Source: Chitinophaga pinensis (GTDB taxonomy: Bacteria; Bacteroidota; Bacteroidia; UKL13-3). Taken from it: a DNA stretch of 39,394 nt. Positions 24,584 to 33,727 of the stretch are shown here, piece after piece. The position numbers and the translations under genes are program-made. Numbering within the stretch: position 1 is the first letter of the stretch; each line of letters opens with the position of its first letter. The stretch is from the NCBI GenBank assembly GCA_945873755.1, contig CAMCEM010000010.1:1-39394 (forward strand). Direction: 5' to 3'. The notes under the pieces are model-generated. The model did not search any database and was not told the origin of the DNA. It saw only the letters and a list, made by a program, of their open reading frames with translations.

Positions 24584-26248
24584 ATGAAATCATTATTTTT
24601 AAGTGCCGTTTTATTATTGAGTACATTAACTTACGCTCAAAACAAACCCATTAAAGCAAAACTGCAACGGGCAACAGTTTATTTACAAGGAGCACATTTA
24701 TTTTACAACGAAACCATTAATTTAAATCAAGGTATTAACGATTTAGTTTTTGAAAATATTTCGCCAAGCATGAATGTTACCTCGCTGCAAGCCAATAGCA
24801 AAGAGGGAACTGTAATGGAAGTAAGGCAAAATATTAAATATAAAGAGCAACCTAAACCTACAAAAAAGTATGAAATAGAAATAGAAAGGGTGCAAGATTC
24901 ATTAGAAAATTTTAAGTTTATAGAAACCGATTTAAACAATAAACTAAAGGTATTGGCTAACGAAAAAAGTTTATTAACCAACAATAAATTAATGCGAGGC
25001 GAGCTATTTAACGATTCGCTTTTATTGCTGCAAAACAGCCTTATTTTTTTAAAAGCCAAGCTAAATGAAATACATGAGCAAGAAACAAAAGTGGAAATAC
25101 AAAAAAGTAAAAACTTAAAAGTAGTAACTAAACTTAATGAACGTTTACAACTATTATATGATTTACAAAGCAATAATGGCGAAATAAATATAGAAGAAAC
25201 GCAACCCATTTACCAAGTAATTGTTACAGTATATGCCGAAACTACATTGCAAACACAAGTTAATTTTAATTACTTAATTGTAAATGCAAGTTGGGTTCCA
25301 ATGTACGATTTGCAAGCAACTACACTCACCAATAATTTCCAGTTAAAATACTTTGCAAATATTACCCAAAACTCGGGCTTAGACTGGAAAAATGCTAATT
25401 TAACTTTAAGTACATCGAACCCAAATGAAGCCAATTTTAAACCTGAATTAACACCATGGTATTTAAGTTTTTTAGAATACAGACAAAAGCAAAGTATCAA
25501 TTATTTATCAAACGCTTTAGCACCTGTACAAGCAACTCGAAAAAGTTTAATGGTAGATGCTGATGATGTAAAAAGCGAAAGTTTAAGTCAAATTGAAGAA
25601 AAACCTTTAACAGATTATATAACGGTAAGTCAAAACTTAATAAGAACTGAATACGAAATAAAACTAAACTACAACATAGCCAGCGATGGAAGGGCACATA
25701 AAGTATTAATAAACCAACGCGCAGTGCCAATGATATTGGCTTTTGCAGCAGTTCCAAAACTATGTACAGATGCTTTTTTACAAGCTAAAATTGTTGGGTG
25801 GGAAGATTTAAATATAATTCCAGGCAGTGCACGTTTATACTTTGATGGAACTTACGTTGGCGAAATGTATTTGAATGCCAATAGCAATAGCGACACTTTA
25901 AGTGTAAACTTAGGAAGAGATAAAACAATTGCCATTACTCGCAAAAAAATAAAAGAGAAGTTTAAAGTTAAATTTATTGATAACGAAAAAGTAGAAACAA
26001 GAACAATTGAGTTAATGGTTCGCAATACTAAAAACATTCCAATTGAAATGGAGTTAGAGGACCAAATACCAATAGTACAAGGCACTGAAGAAATAAAAGT
26101 AAAATTATTAAACAGCGATGATGCCGAACTAGATGAACTAACTGGTAAACTAAAATGGCGAGTAAAATTGGGAGTAAAAGACAATAAGAAAATTACCTTT
26201 ACTTACGAAATTAGGTATCCTAAAAATAAACCAGTGATGGGTTTGTAA
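24584..26248 (+). CDS. DUF4139/DUF4140 domain protein (MuiA-like)
   Basis: The 554-residue product has a signal peptide (MKSLFLSAVLLLSTLTYAQ), then a DUF4140 module (AKLQRATVYLQGAHLFYNETINLNQGINDLVFENISP), a long coiled coil (about residues 100-200), and a DUF4139 beta-rich C-terminus with WVPMYDLQA, NSGLDWKNANLTLSTSNPN and TFTYEIRYP. Relatives annotated as mucoidy inhibitor MuiA share this build. The role is unknown; localisation is likely outer membrane or periplasm. It is divergent from the sigma factor gene, a hint that it may belong to that regulon. Confidence 0.9.
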   Translation: MKSLFLSAVLLLSTLTYAQNKPIKAKLQRATVYLQGAHLFYNETINLNQGINDLVFENISPSMNVTSLQANSKEGTVMEVRQNIKYKEQPKPTKKYEIEIERVQDSLENFKFIETDLNNKLKVLANEKSLLTNNKLMRGELFNDSLLLLQNSLIFLKAKLNEIHEQETKVEIQKSKNLKVVTKLNERLQLLYDLQSNNGEINIEETQPIYQVIVTVYAETTLQTQVNFNYLIVNASWVPMYDLQATTLTNNFQLKYFANITQNSGLDWKNANLTLSTSNPNEANFKPELTPWYLSFLEYRQKQSINYLSNALAPVQATRKSLMVDADDVKSESLSQIEEKPLTDYITVSQNLIRTEYEIKLNYNIASDGRAHKVLINQRAVPMILAFAAVPKLCTDAFLQAKIVGWEDLNIIPGSARLYFDGTYVGEMYLNANSNSDTLSVNLGRDKTIAITRKKIKEKFKVKFIDNEKVETRTIELMVRNTKNIPIEMELEDQIPIVQGTEEIKVKLLNSDDAELDELTGKLKWRVKLGVKDNKKITFTYEIRYPKNKPVMGL

Positions 26249-26275
26249 ATAAATAATATGCTTGGCGAATGAGAA

Positions 26276-26316
26276 AGAATAGATGTTAATTGATTTTAAC
26301 GTCTATTCTCTTTTTG
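26276..26316 (+). terminator. Terminator after the DUF4139 gene
   Basis: AGAATAGATGTTAA (26276-26289) pairs with TTAACGTCTATTCT (26296-26309) with one G-T pair, forming a 14-bp stem, and is followed by a T-rich tail. It lies between convergent genes and could also end the MFS/ABC transcript. Confidence 0.8.
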
Positions 26317-26339
26317 TATAATTCTCTACCGGCTATTTT

Positions 26340-26357
26340 CTATCGTCCATAAACTAT
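26340..26357 (-). repeat. Dispersed 18-bp repeat, copy 2 (inverted)
   Basis: The reverse complement reads ATAGTTTATGGACGATAG, one base different from 12571-12588. It lies between the terminator and the convergent MFS gene end. Confidence 0.55.
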
Positions 26358-26370
26358 GGTCTCAAAACTA

Positions 26371-27588
26371 TTAATTAAACTTCATACTTTTCAATGCTTT
26401 TGCTTTCCATTGTGCAATAAGTACAACCGTAAGTGTGGCCATTCCGCCAAAAACTACCGATGGAGCTAAGCCTAAAAAACGTGCAGCTACCCCACTTTCA
26501 AAAGCACCAATTTCGTTTGAACTTCCTATAAAAATGGTGTTGATTGAAGAAACCCTTCCTCGCATATCATCAGGTACAAATATTTGCATAATAGCTCCAC
26601 GAATTATGACACTGATGCTATCGAATGCACCACTTAAAAAAAGCAAAAATAAACTTAAATAAAAATTAGTGCTTAATCCAAAACCAATCATACAGGCACC
26701 AAATGCTGCAACAACAAATATTAATGTTTGTCCGGGTTTATTAAAACTTCCATAAAATGAAAATACTATCATGGTAATACTTGCACCTAAAGCTGGAGCA
26801 GCTCTTAGGTAGCCTAAACCTGTTGCTCCTACATTTAATATTTCGTGGGCAAATGCAGGCAATAAAGCCACTGCTCCTCCAAATAATACCGAAAACAAAT
26901 CGAGTGAAAGTGCACTTAAAATTATTTTATTATTAAATACATATTTTATGCCTTCGGCTAAGTTTAACCAAATTGATTGCACTTTCATTTGCACCAAATG
27001 TTTATTTACTTTAATTAAACTTAAAAAAGTAAAAGCCATTAAAAACAAACAAATAATTACTAAAAAACTATAAGTTATTCCCAAGTAATTATACAAAAAA
27101 CCTGCACTTGCTGGCCCAGCAATGGAGGCTATTTGCCAAGTAGTACTGTAAAAAGTACTGCCTTTAACTAATTGCTCTTTACTTACCAATTGTGTTAAAA
27201 TGGATTGCCCAGCAGGAGCATAAAAACCCCTTCCTAAGCCTATTAGCATTACTAAAATATAAATAAAATTTACTTGAAAAGCAGGTAAATAATTTGATAA
27301 AGTAACGATTAATAAACCAATTGCACCAGCCAACATGGTAAGCATACTAAATTGCATTATTTTTTTTCGGTTGTGTTTATCTGCTACATGTCCAGCAAAC
27401 AAAGCAATGCTTAATGCAGGAACTGCTTCTGCCAAACCAATTAAACCTAAAGCCAACACATCGTTTGTAATTGCATAAATATGCCAACCAATAACTACAG
27501 CTATAATTTGGTAGGCAAGTGTTAAAAAAAAACGGGTGAAAATAAAATTTCGGTAACTGCTTATTCTAAATGGATGCTCAATACTCAT
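26371..27588 (-). CDS. MFS transporter (EntS-like)
   Basis: The 405-residue product has about 12 hydrophobic segments in two halves. Motif A of the major facilitator superfamily is visible after the second one (GHVADKHNRKKIM) and a second copy-like segment (DDMRGRVSSINTIF) lies in the second half. It would export or import small molecules with a proton gradient across the inner membrane. Substrate cannot be inferred; relatives include enterobactin exporter-like proteins. It begins 3 bp after the ABC-2 permease gene, so both are likely one transcript. Confidence 0.88.
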   Translation of the reverse strand: MSIEHPFRISSYRNFIFTRFFLTLAYQIIAVVIGWHIYAITNDVLALGLIGLAEAVPALSIALFAGHVADKHNRKKIMQFSMLTMLAGAIGLLIVTLSNYLPAFQVNFIYILVMLIGLGRGFYAPAGQSILTQLVSKEQLVKGSTFYSTTWQIASIAGPASAGFLYNYLGITYSFLVIICLFLMAFTFLSLIKVNKHLVQMKVQSIWLNLAEGIKYVFNNKIILSALSLDLFSVLFGGAVALLPAFAHEILNVGATGLGYLRAAPALGASITMIVFSFYGSFNKPGQTLIFVVAAFGACMIGFGLSTNFYLSLFLLFLSGAFDSISVIIRGAIMQIFVPDDMRGRVSSINTIFIGSSNEIGAFESGVAARFLGLAPSVVFGGMATLTVVLIAQWKAKALKSMKFN

Positions 27589-27591
27589 TAG

Positions 27592-28920
27592 TTAATTGCT
27601 CATTCTTATCCATTTCCAAATTTCTTTATAAGTAGGTTTTTTACCAAAGGTTAAAATACCAATTCGGTAAATGCGCGATGCAAGCCAAACGGTAAACATA
27701 AAACCAAAAACCATTAATGCCATTGATAATAATAACTCCCAAGTTGGCACACCAAAAGGCAATCGAATCATCATAACTACAGGTGATGTAAAAGGGATAA
27801 TGGAAAGCCAAAAAGCTGCACTACCGTTTGGTGCATTTAAAACTAATCCTTGTGCCAATGCTATTGAAAAAATTAAAGGCATAGTAACAGGTAACATAAA
27901 TTGTTGGGTATCGGTTTCATTGTCTACCGCGCTGCCAATTGCTGCAAACAAAGCTCCGTAAAACAAATAACCTGTAATAAAATAAAATATAAATACAGAA
28001 ATTAAATAAGGATAATTAAAGGCCAATAAACCATCTAAAAAAGCATTGCCACTTATGGCTTTTGCAGGCATGGTGTCAGGTATACTGGATGCTACATTTG
28101 CCATTTCTTTTACATTATCGCCCATTAATAATGAACTAACCAAAGGCATTGCTAATAAAATTAACGTAACCCATATAATAAATTGTAACAATCCCACACC
28201 AGCAATTCCTAATATTTTACCCATCATTAACTGAAAAGGTTTAACCGATGAAATTAAAATTTCTACAATGCGATTGGTTTTTTCTTCAATTATTCCTTTC
28301 ATAACCATTACGCCATATAAAAAAATAAACATGTAAATAAGCAAAGCACCTCCCATTCCTAAAGCAGTTGCTGCTCCCGAGTTTGAAGACTCTTCGGTAG
28401 CGTTTTCTAAATTAATTTTGGATGAATTGATTATTACTTTAGTATCATTTATTTTCTTAATAATAACCTCATCTATTTTAAAATGTGCCAGTTGTTCGTT
28501 TTTAATTATTTTTTCAATTTCATTTTCTACATAATCAATTTGTGAAATGCTGGGCTGCTCAACAGCAGAAAACTTAACTCCTTGTAAGTTATTTATACCA
28601 AACGAATCAGGGAGCTGTAGCAATGCAAAATACTTAGGATTTGCTTTTAAAAACTCAGCAGGAGTAAGAGTTTCGGTGCTTCCATATTCAAATTGAAATA
28701 CTTTATTATTATTAAATTTATTGGTTACAAATTCAAAATAATCATCATCAACAAAAACGGTTTTTACCTCTTCATTTCCCGGTCCATTAATAGTAAAATA
28801 TATAATTATTGCATAAAATAATACTATTAATAAAGGCGATAAAATTGTCATTACTAAAAACGACTTCTTTTTAATACGGGTTAAAAACTCACGTTTTAAT
28901 ATCAAAAATATTTTATTCAT
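27592..28920 (-). CDS. ABC-2 type transporter permease (NatB-like)
   Basis: The 442-residue product has the build of NatB-type permeases: an N-terminal cytoplasmic helix (LILKREFLTRIKKKSFLVMTILSPLLI), one membrane segment, a large periplasmic loop of about 150 residues, then five or so membrane segments with MVMKGIIEEKTNRIVEILISSVKPFQLMMGKILG. It needs a separate ATP-binding subunit. No such gene is adjacent in this window on either side, so the partner must be elsewhere. It is 3 bp upstream of the MFS gene on the minus strand. Confidence 0.88.
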   Translation of the reverse strand: MNKIFLILKREFLTRIKKKSFLVMTILSPLLIVLFYAIIIYFTINGPGNEEVKTVFVDDDYFEFVTNKFNNNKVFQFEYGSTETLTPAEFLKANPKYFALLQLPDSFGINNLQGVKFSAVEQPSISQIDYVENEIEKIIKNEQLAHFKIDEVIIKKINDTKVIINSSKINLENATEESSNSGAATALGMGGALLIYMFIFLYGVMVMKGIIEEKTNRIVEILISSVKPFQLMMGKILGIAGVGLLQFIIWVTLILLAMPLVSSLLMGDNVKEMANVASSIPDTMPAKAISGNAFLDGLLAFNYPYLISVFIFYFITGYLFYGALFAAIGSAVDNETDTQQFMLPVTMPLIFSIALAQGLVLNAPNGSAAFWLSIIPFTSPVVMMIRLPFGVPTWELLLSMALMVFGFMFTVWLASRIYRIGILTFGKKPTYKEIWKWIRMSN

Positions 28921-28994
28921 ACTTATAAAAATTAGGTAGCAAACATAATTCCTATAAATTAAAAAACATCATTGGTTTTTTCCTATTAAAAAAA

Positions 28995-29633
28995 TTATTT
29001 TAAAATTTTCAAACTCCAGTAAAGCATATTTAAAAATAATCCCATTATAATTGTCATTCCCCATACTGAAGCATTTTCGCTAGGGTTAACTATATGTTCA
29101 CCAATATCATTTAATAGTTTAAAAGGTTCATTCATTAAATCCCAACTGTTCCATCTTAAAAACCTTCCCAAATAAATTCCATAGCTGCTTAAAAAAAATA
29201 AAAATACAATTGAAATATTTTGAATCTTAAAATTAATATATGGTGATGAAATTTTAACCAAATGATAAAGGCTTTTAAAACCAAATAAAATACCTGTAAA
29301 AGCAAATGAAAGGATTAAAACTAAATCATACCAAATGGGTATAATTTTTCTAACTTTAATATGAAACAAATCGGTAAAAATATAAGGAGAATTAGGGAAA
29401 AATAAAATCCAAACTAATAGTACAATGACAAAAGCAATTTTACTGTTTCTTAAAAATTTATTACTTATTAAAATACTACTAAGTAAATAAGGAACTATAG
29501 CTAAAAGCAAATTCCAGTTAAGAAAAAGGAAGAAGTTTTTTTGAGTATAATAAACCCTATAAAAAGATAAACTTACACAAAATAAAACACAACAAAAAAG
29601 CCATATAGTTTGATAATATTTTTTAAAATCCAT
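28995..29633 (-). CDS. DUF1361 membrane protein
   Basis: The 212-residue product has six or seven hydrophobic segments. The conserved DUF1361 phrase is present as FFPNSPYIFTDLFHI, with a following WYDLVLILSFAFTGILFGFKSLY and an FLRWNSWDLM segment. Family members are inner-membrane proteins of unknown function. It stands alone on the minus strand, about 75 bp upstream of the ABC permease gene. Confidence 0.85.
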   Translation of the reverse strand: MDFKKYYQTIWLFCCVLFCVSLSFYRVYYTQKNFFLFLNWNLLLAIVPYLLSSILISNKFLRNSKIAFVIVLLVWILFFPNSPYIFTDLFHIKVRKIIPIWYDLVLILSFAFTGILFGFKSLYHLVKISSPYINFKIQNISIVFLFFLSSYGIYLGRFLRWNSWDLMNEPFKLLNDIGEHIVNPSENASVWGMTIIMGLFLNMLYWSLKILK

Positions 29634-29942
29634 TTTTAATTAACGACTAATTCTATTTATTAGTTTATTGAAAATGCGAAGTTCGGAATGAAAAAAATTC
29701 GGAATTGGAGATGAGAAATGAGAGTTTTACAATGTGCTTTCAGTAATAGGCAATAGGCAATCAGCAATAGACAATTAGTAATAGCAAATGAACAGTAAGA
29801 ATTTATAAAATTCAAATATTTGAAGATTGAAAATTTTAAAACCTAAGCAATTCAACATTCACAATTCAACATTCATAATTCATATTTCATATTTCATATT
29901 TCATAATTCATATTTCATAATTCATATTTCATAATTCATAAT
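29634..29942. repeat. Gap filled with heptanucleotide arrays
   Basis: The 309-bp stretch contains units of the inverse orientation of the TTGCYYA family (GGCAATA, AGCAATA, 29737-29790). It then holds an array of ATTCAAC, ATTCACA, TTCATAA and TTCATAT units (29849-29942), with a 7-bp period running up to the stop codon of the SDR gene. No gene or RNA is seen here. Confidence 0.8.
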
Positions 29943-30704
29943 TTACTTCCTATTAATAATACTTGCTATGGGCTGTGCAGTTGGCATAATAATTAGTTCA
30001 TTTATATTAACCCTAAACGGCCTGTTAATACAAAACCAAATGGCTTCGGCTATATCGTTTGCCACTAGGTTTTCAAAACCCTCATACACTTTTTTGGCTT
30101 TCTCTTCATCGCCATGAAAACGAACTATGGAAAATTCTGTTTCAACAGCCCCAGGATGAATAGCAGTTACTTTAACTCCAAAAGGCGCAAGCTCAATGCG
30201 CATTCCCTTGCTCAAAGCATCCACTGCATGTTTGGTAGCACAGTATACATTTCCGTTATTATAAACCTCCTTACCCGCTATGGAACCAATATTGATTACA
30301 TGGCCTTTTTGGTTATTTTTTAAAATAGGTAAAATACATTTACTTACATACAATAATCCTTTTATGTTAGTATCAATCATAGCTTCCCAATCGCTTAATT
30401 CGCCATCGTAAATTGGCCCTAAACCACTTGCCAATCCAGCATTATTTACCAGTACTTCTATGTTTTTCCAATCAGAATCCAACCCCTCAATGGCAGCTTG
30501 CACTTGGCTTTGAATGCGCACATCAAACACCAAAGGAAGTACTTTTATATTAAATTCAGTGGTTAAATCAAATGCCAATTTTTCAAGTCTTTCCTGCCTT
30601 CTTCCTGTTATTATTAAATCATATCCATTTAAAGCTAAAAGTTTGGCAGTAGCCTCCCCTATTCCTGCCGATGCACCGGTAATAAATGCAATTTTGTTTG
30701 TCAT
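29943..30704 (-). CDS. Short-chain dehydrogenase/reductase, YdfG-like
   Basis: The 253-residue product is a classical SDR. It has the TGASAGIG cofactor motif at residues 9-16, NNAG near residue 87, the catalytic Ser of INIGSIAG and YCATK with its Tyr and Lys. GRRQERLEKL after the second strand favours NADP(H). The stretch MIDTNIKGLLYVSK, the ending NVYCATKHAVDAL, FSIVRFHGDEEKA and VNINELIIMPTAQ match the YdfG group (3-hydroxy acid/serine dehydrogenases). Likely cytoplasmic. It is divergent from the YetF-like gene, with a 40-bp gap. Confidence 0.9.
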   Translation of the reverse strand: MTNKIAFITGASAGIGEATAKLLALNGYDLIITGRRQERLEKLAFDLTTEFNIKVLPLVFDVRIQSQVQAAIEGLDSDWKNIEVLVNNAGLASGLGPIYDGELSDWEAMIDTNIKGLLYVSKCILPILKNNQKGHVINIGSIAGKEVYNNGNVYCATKHAVDALSKGMRIELAPFGVKVTAIHPGAVETEFSIVRFHGDEEKAKKVYEGFENLVANDIAEAIWFCINRPFRVNINELIIMPTAQPIASIINRK

Positions 30705-30721
30705 TATTTTAATTATATTTG
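30693..30721 (+). promoter_or_regulatory. Promoter of the YetF-like gene
   Basis: TTTG at 30693-30696, a 17-bp spacer and TATATTTG at 30714-30721. The upstream box overlaps the first codons of the divergent SDR gene. The ATG lies 23 bp after the -7 box. Confidence 0.45.
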
Positions 30722-30744
30722 GTGTGCAAAATAATCAAATTAAA

Positions 30745-31260
30745 ATGAATCCATATTTAGAGATTGTACTTCGCTCTCTTGCAGTTTATGCTTTTATAGT
30801 TTTGGCTATTCGTTTATTTGGTAAAAAAGAGCTTTCGCAATTAAGCATTACCGATTTGGTTTTAATTTTATTAATAAGCAATGCAGTTCAAAATGCTATG
30901 GTAGGCGATGATACTACATTGCAAGGCGGATTATTGGCAGCATTCACTTTGTTTTTATTAAATTATATTATAAAATATATATCGTTTAAAAGTAATTTTT
31001 TTAGTAAAATATTAGAAGGAGAGCCTGTAATGTTGGTTTATAAAGGATTTATTAAAAAGGAAAACTTAAATTCCCAAAAAATATCTCACGAAGAACTGGA
31101 AGCAGTAGCAAGAGAACATGGTTTAAAAAATATAAGTGATGCCGAATTAATAATGCTTGAGAGAGATGGTAGCATAAGTGTAATATCGAAAGAATTGAAT
31201 GGGCAAACAATTCATAAACGCAAACGATTAAAAAAATATGGTGATAAAAGCATTGCCTAA
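30745..31260 (+). CDS. DUF421/YetF-like membrane protein
   Basis: I use the ATG at 30745 (MNPYLEIVLRSLAVYAFIVLAIRLFGKKELSQLS); an earlier in-frame reading at 30514 runs through the divergent SDR gene. The 171-residue product has three hydrophobic segments, then the YetF domain (GEPVMLVYKGFIKKENLNSQKISHEELEAVAREHGLKNISDAELIMLERDGSISVI). The phrase LSITDLVLILLISNAVQNAMVGDD is characteristic. Function is unknown; Bacillus YetF relatives affect spore or cell-envelope properties. The stop directly abuts the convergent umuC stop. Confidence 0.9.
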   Translation: MNPYLEIVLRSLAVYAFIVLAIRLFGKKELSQLSITDLVLILLISNAVQNAMVGDDTTLQGGLLAAFTLFLLNYIIKYISFKSNFFSKILEGEPVMLVYKGFIKKENLNSQKISHEELEAVAREHGLKNISDAELIMLERDGSISVISKELNGQTIHKRKRLKKYGDKSIA

Positions 31261-32526
31261 TTAATGTGTTTTTACTTCAATTATTTCTTTTAGGTTAGTG
31301 CTAAACCTAGGCGACAAGCGTTCTTGTTTCATTTTCCAAGTTCGTCCCAAATCGTGCCGAGCTAATTTTACTTTTTGGTTGCCAATGGTTTTGTTCAATT
31401 TATCCATTGCTTGCATTAACAATAAATGTTTGGGATTGCTATTTTCAAATAACGAAAATTGTTTTCTGTTCTCAGGAGTAATATCCATTACAACTACACC
31501 TGCTTTTTTGTAATAATAATTTTCTTTATAAATTTTTGCCAATCCTTCTAATGCAAACTTACCAATTTCTATACTTGAGTTAGTAGGATAAGGTGTTTTA
31601 ACAACAATATTTTGGCTGTATTGCGGCAAATCTTTTCTATGTCCGTTGGTATGCAAAAAAATCATGATGGCATTGCAACAACTTTTTTGTCTACGCAATT
31701 TTTGTGCGCAACTAGCTGCAAAAGTCGAAACCCTTTCTTGCAACACTGCCAACTCTTTATAGTTATGGTCGAACGATCGTGTAGTAGCAATATTTTGTTT
31801 AGCTACCGCTGTATCGGCCATTTCAAGTGTTGGTTTGCCTTCCAATTCATGTTTTAACCTCAACTCTACTACGCTCATTTTCTTTTTTACCCAATCATCG
31901 CTTAATTGAGTAAAATCGTAAGCCGTTTTAACTCCAATTTCAAAAAGCCTTTTCGAAAGCCTTCTGCCTATTCCCCACACATCTTCAACGGGCAACCATT
32001 TTAATGCCTTAATACGTTTTTCTTCAGTATCAATAATATAAATTCCGTTGGTTCGCTCCGCAAATTTTTTTGCTATTTTATTGGCTGCCTTAGCCAATGT
32101 TTTGGTAGGAGCAAAACCTATACTTATAGGAATACCAGTACTTTTGGTAACTACTTTTTTTATTTTTAAAGCTTCATCTGCTAAATTTAAATAATCGCAT
32201 TTATCATATAACAAAAAAGCTTCATCAATGCTGTATACTTCTATTTCGGGAGCAAATTGCGAAAGTAAATTCATTACCCGCGCACTCATGTCGCCATACA
32301 AAGCATAATTCGATGAAAAAACTTGAATATTGTTTTGGGTAAACATTTCTTGAAACTGATAAGCCACAGCACCCATGGGCACGCCCAGTTTTTTGGCTTC
32401 GTTGCTTCGAGCAATTACACAACCATCGTTGTTTGATAAAACTACAATTGGTACGCCATTTAAGTCAGGTCTAAAAACCCTTTCGCACGAAGCATAAAAA
32501 TTATTACAATCAACTAACGCAAACAT
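31261..32526 (-). CDS. umuC: Y-family DNA polymerase (UmuC / Pol V catalytic subunit)
   Basis: The 421-residue product begins [20 protein letters not shown] with the catalytic Asp, then [21 protein letters not shown] and VYSIDEAFL with the second catalytic acids. The helix-hairpin-helix region ([21 protein letters not shown]) and little-finger domain follow, with the family ending [12 protein letters not shown]. It performs translesion synthesis with UmuD'. umuD ends 3 bp upstream, so they form an operon. The stop is immediately adjacent to that of the convergent YetF-like gene. Confidence 0.96.
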   Translation of the reverse strand: MFALVDCNNFYASCERVFRPDLNGVPIVVLSNNDGCVIARSNEAKKLGVPMGAVAYQFQEMFTQNNIQVFSSNYALYGDMSARVMNLLSQFAPEIEVYSIDEAFLLYDKCDYLNLADEALKIKKVVTKSTGIPISIGFAPTKTLAKAANKIAKKFAERTNGIYIIDTEEKRIKALKWLPVEDVWGIGRRLSKRLFEIGVKTAYDFTQLSDDWVKKKMSVVELRLKHELEGKPTLEMADTAVAKQNIATTRSFDHNYKELAVLQERVSTFAASCAQKLRRQKSCCNAIMIFLHTNGHRKDLPQYSQNIVVKTPYPTNSSIEIGKFALEGLAKIYKENYYYKKAGVVVMDITPENRKQFSLFENSNPKHLLLMQAMDKLNKTIGNQKVKLARHDLGRTWKMKQERLSPRFSTNLKEIIEVKTH

Positions 32527-32529
32527 AAT

Positions 32530-32979
32530 TTAGAATGACTTAATAACATGAACCACCATTCCCCAAACTATAAAATCGTTATCGGCAGTTACTTTTATGG
32601 GTTTATATAAATCGTTTTCGGGTACTAACCAAAGGCAATCTTTGTCAAGTTTTATACGTTTTACAGTAAATTCTCCATCAATATAACACACCGCAATTTT
32701 ACCATCTTTGGGCTCAAGGCTTTTATCAATTATTAATAAATCGCCATTGTCAATGCCCGCATTTTTCATCGAATTTCCTTTTACACGTCCATAAAAAGTA
32801 GCTGAAGGATTTTTAATAAATTCTTTATTCAAATCAATGGTTGCATCTATAAAATCATCGGCAGGCGAAGGAAAACCAGCACTAATTCCTTTTTCAACGT
32901 AAGGCAATTGCAAGTCAATTTCGGCTATTGCTGAAAAAAAATCGATGTTTTTACTGGTAAAAAGTTTAGCTGATTTCAA
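32530..32979 (-). CDS. umuD: UmuD-like S24 self-processing protein
   Basis: A LexA/UmuD-type S24 domain: the cleavage region SAGFPSPADDF, the catalytic Ser in GRVKGNSMKNAGI, and the catalytic Lys in GEFTVKRIKL. Length (about 150) is normal. No ATG is available. TTG codons lie at 33000 and 32979. I chose 32979 because the 33000 one lies inside a perfect -7 box (TATATTTG on the minus strand, 32998-33005). RecA-filament-stimulated cleavage yields UmuD', which joins UmuC. It is 3 bp from umuC. Confidence 0.9.
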   Translation of the reverse strand: MKSAKLFTSKNIDFFSAIAEIDLQLPYVEKGISAGFPSPADDFIDATIDLNKEFIKNPSATFYGRVKGNSMKNAGIDNGDLLIIDKSLEPKDGKIAVCYIDGEFTVKRIKLDKDCLWLVPENDLYKPIKVTADNDFIVWGMVVHVIKSF

Positions 32980-32997
32980 TGGAAGGAATTTAATCCT

Positions 32998-33005
32998 CAA
33001 ATATA
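32998..33005 (-). promoter_or_regulatory. -7 box of the umuDC promoter
   Basis: On the minus strand the sequence reads TATATTTG, an exact TAnnTTTG. A transcript starting about 6 nt downstream would begin before the TTG at 32979 and after the TTG at 33000. No clear upstream TTTG box or recognisable SOS operator was found. Confidence 0.4.
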
Positions 33006-33079
33006 AATATATAATTACTTAATGATTAAAAATAAATCCATAAAATTGATAATAGTAACAGCATGAAGGTGAAAAATAT

Positions 33080-33673
33080 TTAATTAAATTCATCCCAAGC
33101 ATCCCAACTTCTAATTGAAATTCCAATAAAAACAGATTGTGGTAAATGGTCGTAAGCCACATTTAAAAGTAAACGCCTATAAATTGGAATAAATGTTCCA
33201 ATAGTAAAAGTGGGTAAAATTTTATCATCTCGTTTATCTTCTATCCAAAACTTTTCACCTGTACCTTTTTCAATATATTCTCTGTAAATTCTTTCTCTGG
33301 TTATTCCCACACCAAAATAAAGTGGCATTTTGTGGGTTAATGCCACTACAAATGAGGGTATAAAAATAAAAGCGTATGTTTTGTTTGAATTGTTTGTAAA
33401 CAAATTATTTGAAGTAACACTGTCAAAATTTTGTAAATCACCTGGGGTTCCAAACTGACTTGGTGCTAAAAAATCTCTTATTCCAAAACGGTAACTTACT
33501 GCCATACCAATTGATTTGTAAAAAACGTGATTACCACCAAATAATAAATGTTCATGAGGCAAAACATTCATTCCAAAAGCAGTGTAATCAATCATATTTT
33601 TTAACTTTACTTTTTGGGCAGATGCGCTTAATCCAATAAATAAAAGTATTAATAATAATTTATTTTCTTTCAT
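33080..33673 (-). CDS. Exported protein, probable beta-barrel
   Basis: I use Met 33673 ([20 protein letters not shown]), which starts a clean signal peptide; the reading from 33700 adds nine residues of no clear role. The mature part shows strand patterns such as [20 protein letters not shown] and [18 protein letters not shown], with an ending ([16 protein letters not shown]) like a barrel strand. No family is recognised. It is divergent from trmD, with a gap of about 50 bp. Confidence 0.75.
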   Translation of the reverse strand: MKENKLLLILLFIGLSASAQKVKLKNMIDYTAFGMNVLPHEHLLFGGNHVFYKSIGMAVSYRFGIRDFLAPSQFGTPGDLQNFDSVTSNNLFTNNSNKTYAFIFIPSFVVALTHKMPLYFGVGITRERIYREYIEKGTGEKFWIEDKRDDKILPTFTIGTFIPIYRRLLLNVAYDHLPQSVFIGISIRSWDAWDEFN

Positions 33674-33727
33674 CAATGCGATAATAAAATTTTTTATCAA
33701 AAAATAACAGCTTTAATTTGCATAACC

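Noticed and set aside
24727-25209. 160-codon open frame on the minus strand
   Set aside because: It is a shadow of the DUF4139 gene, rich in Ser, Phe and Cys, with no support.
30514-30744. N-terminal extension of the YetF-like protein
   Set aside because: It runs antisense through the SDR gene and lies upstream of the promoter; the ATG at 30745 fits the family.
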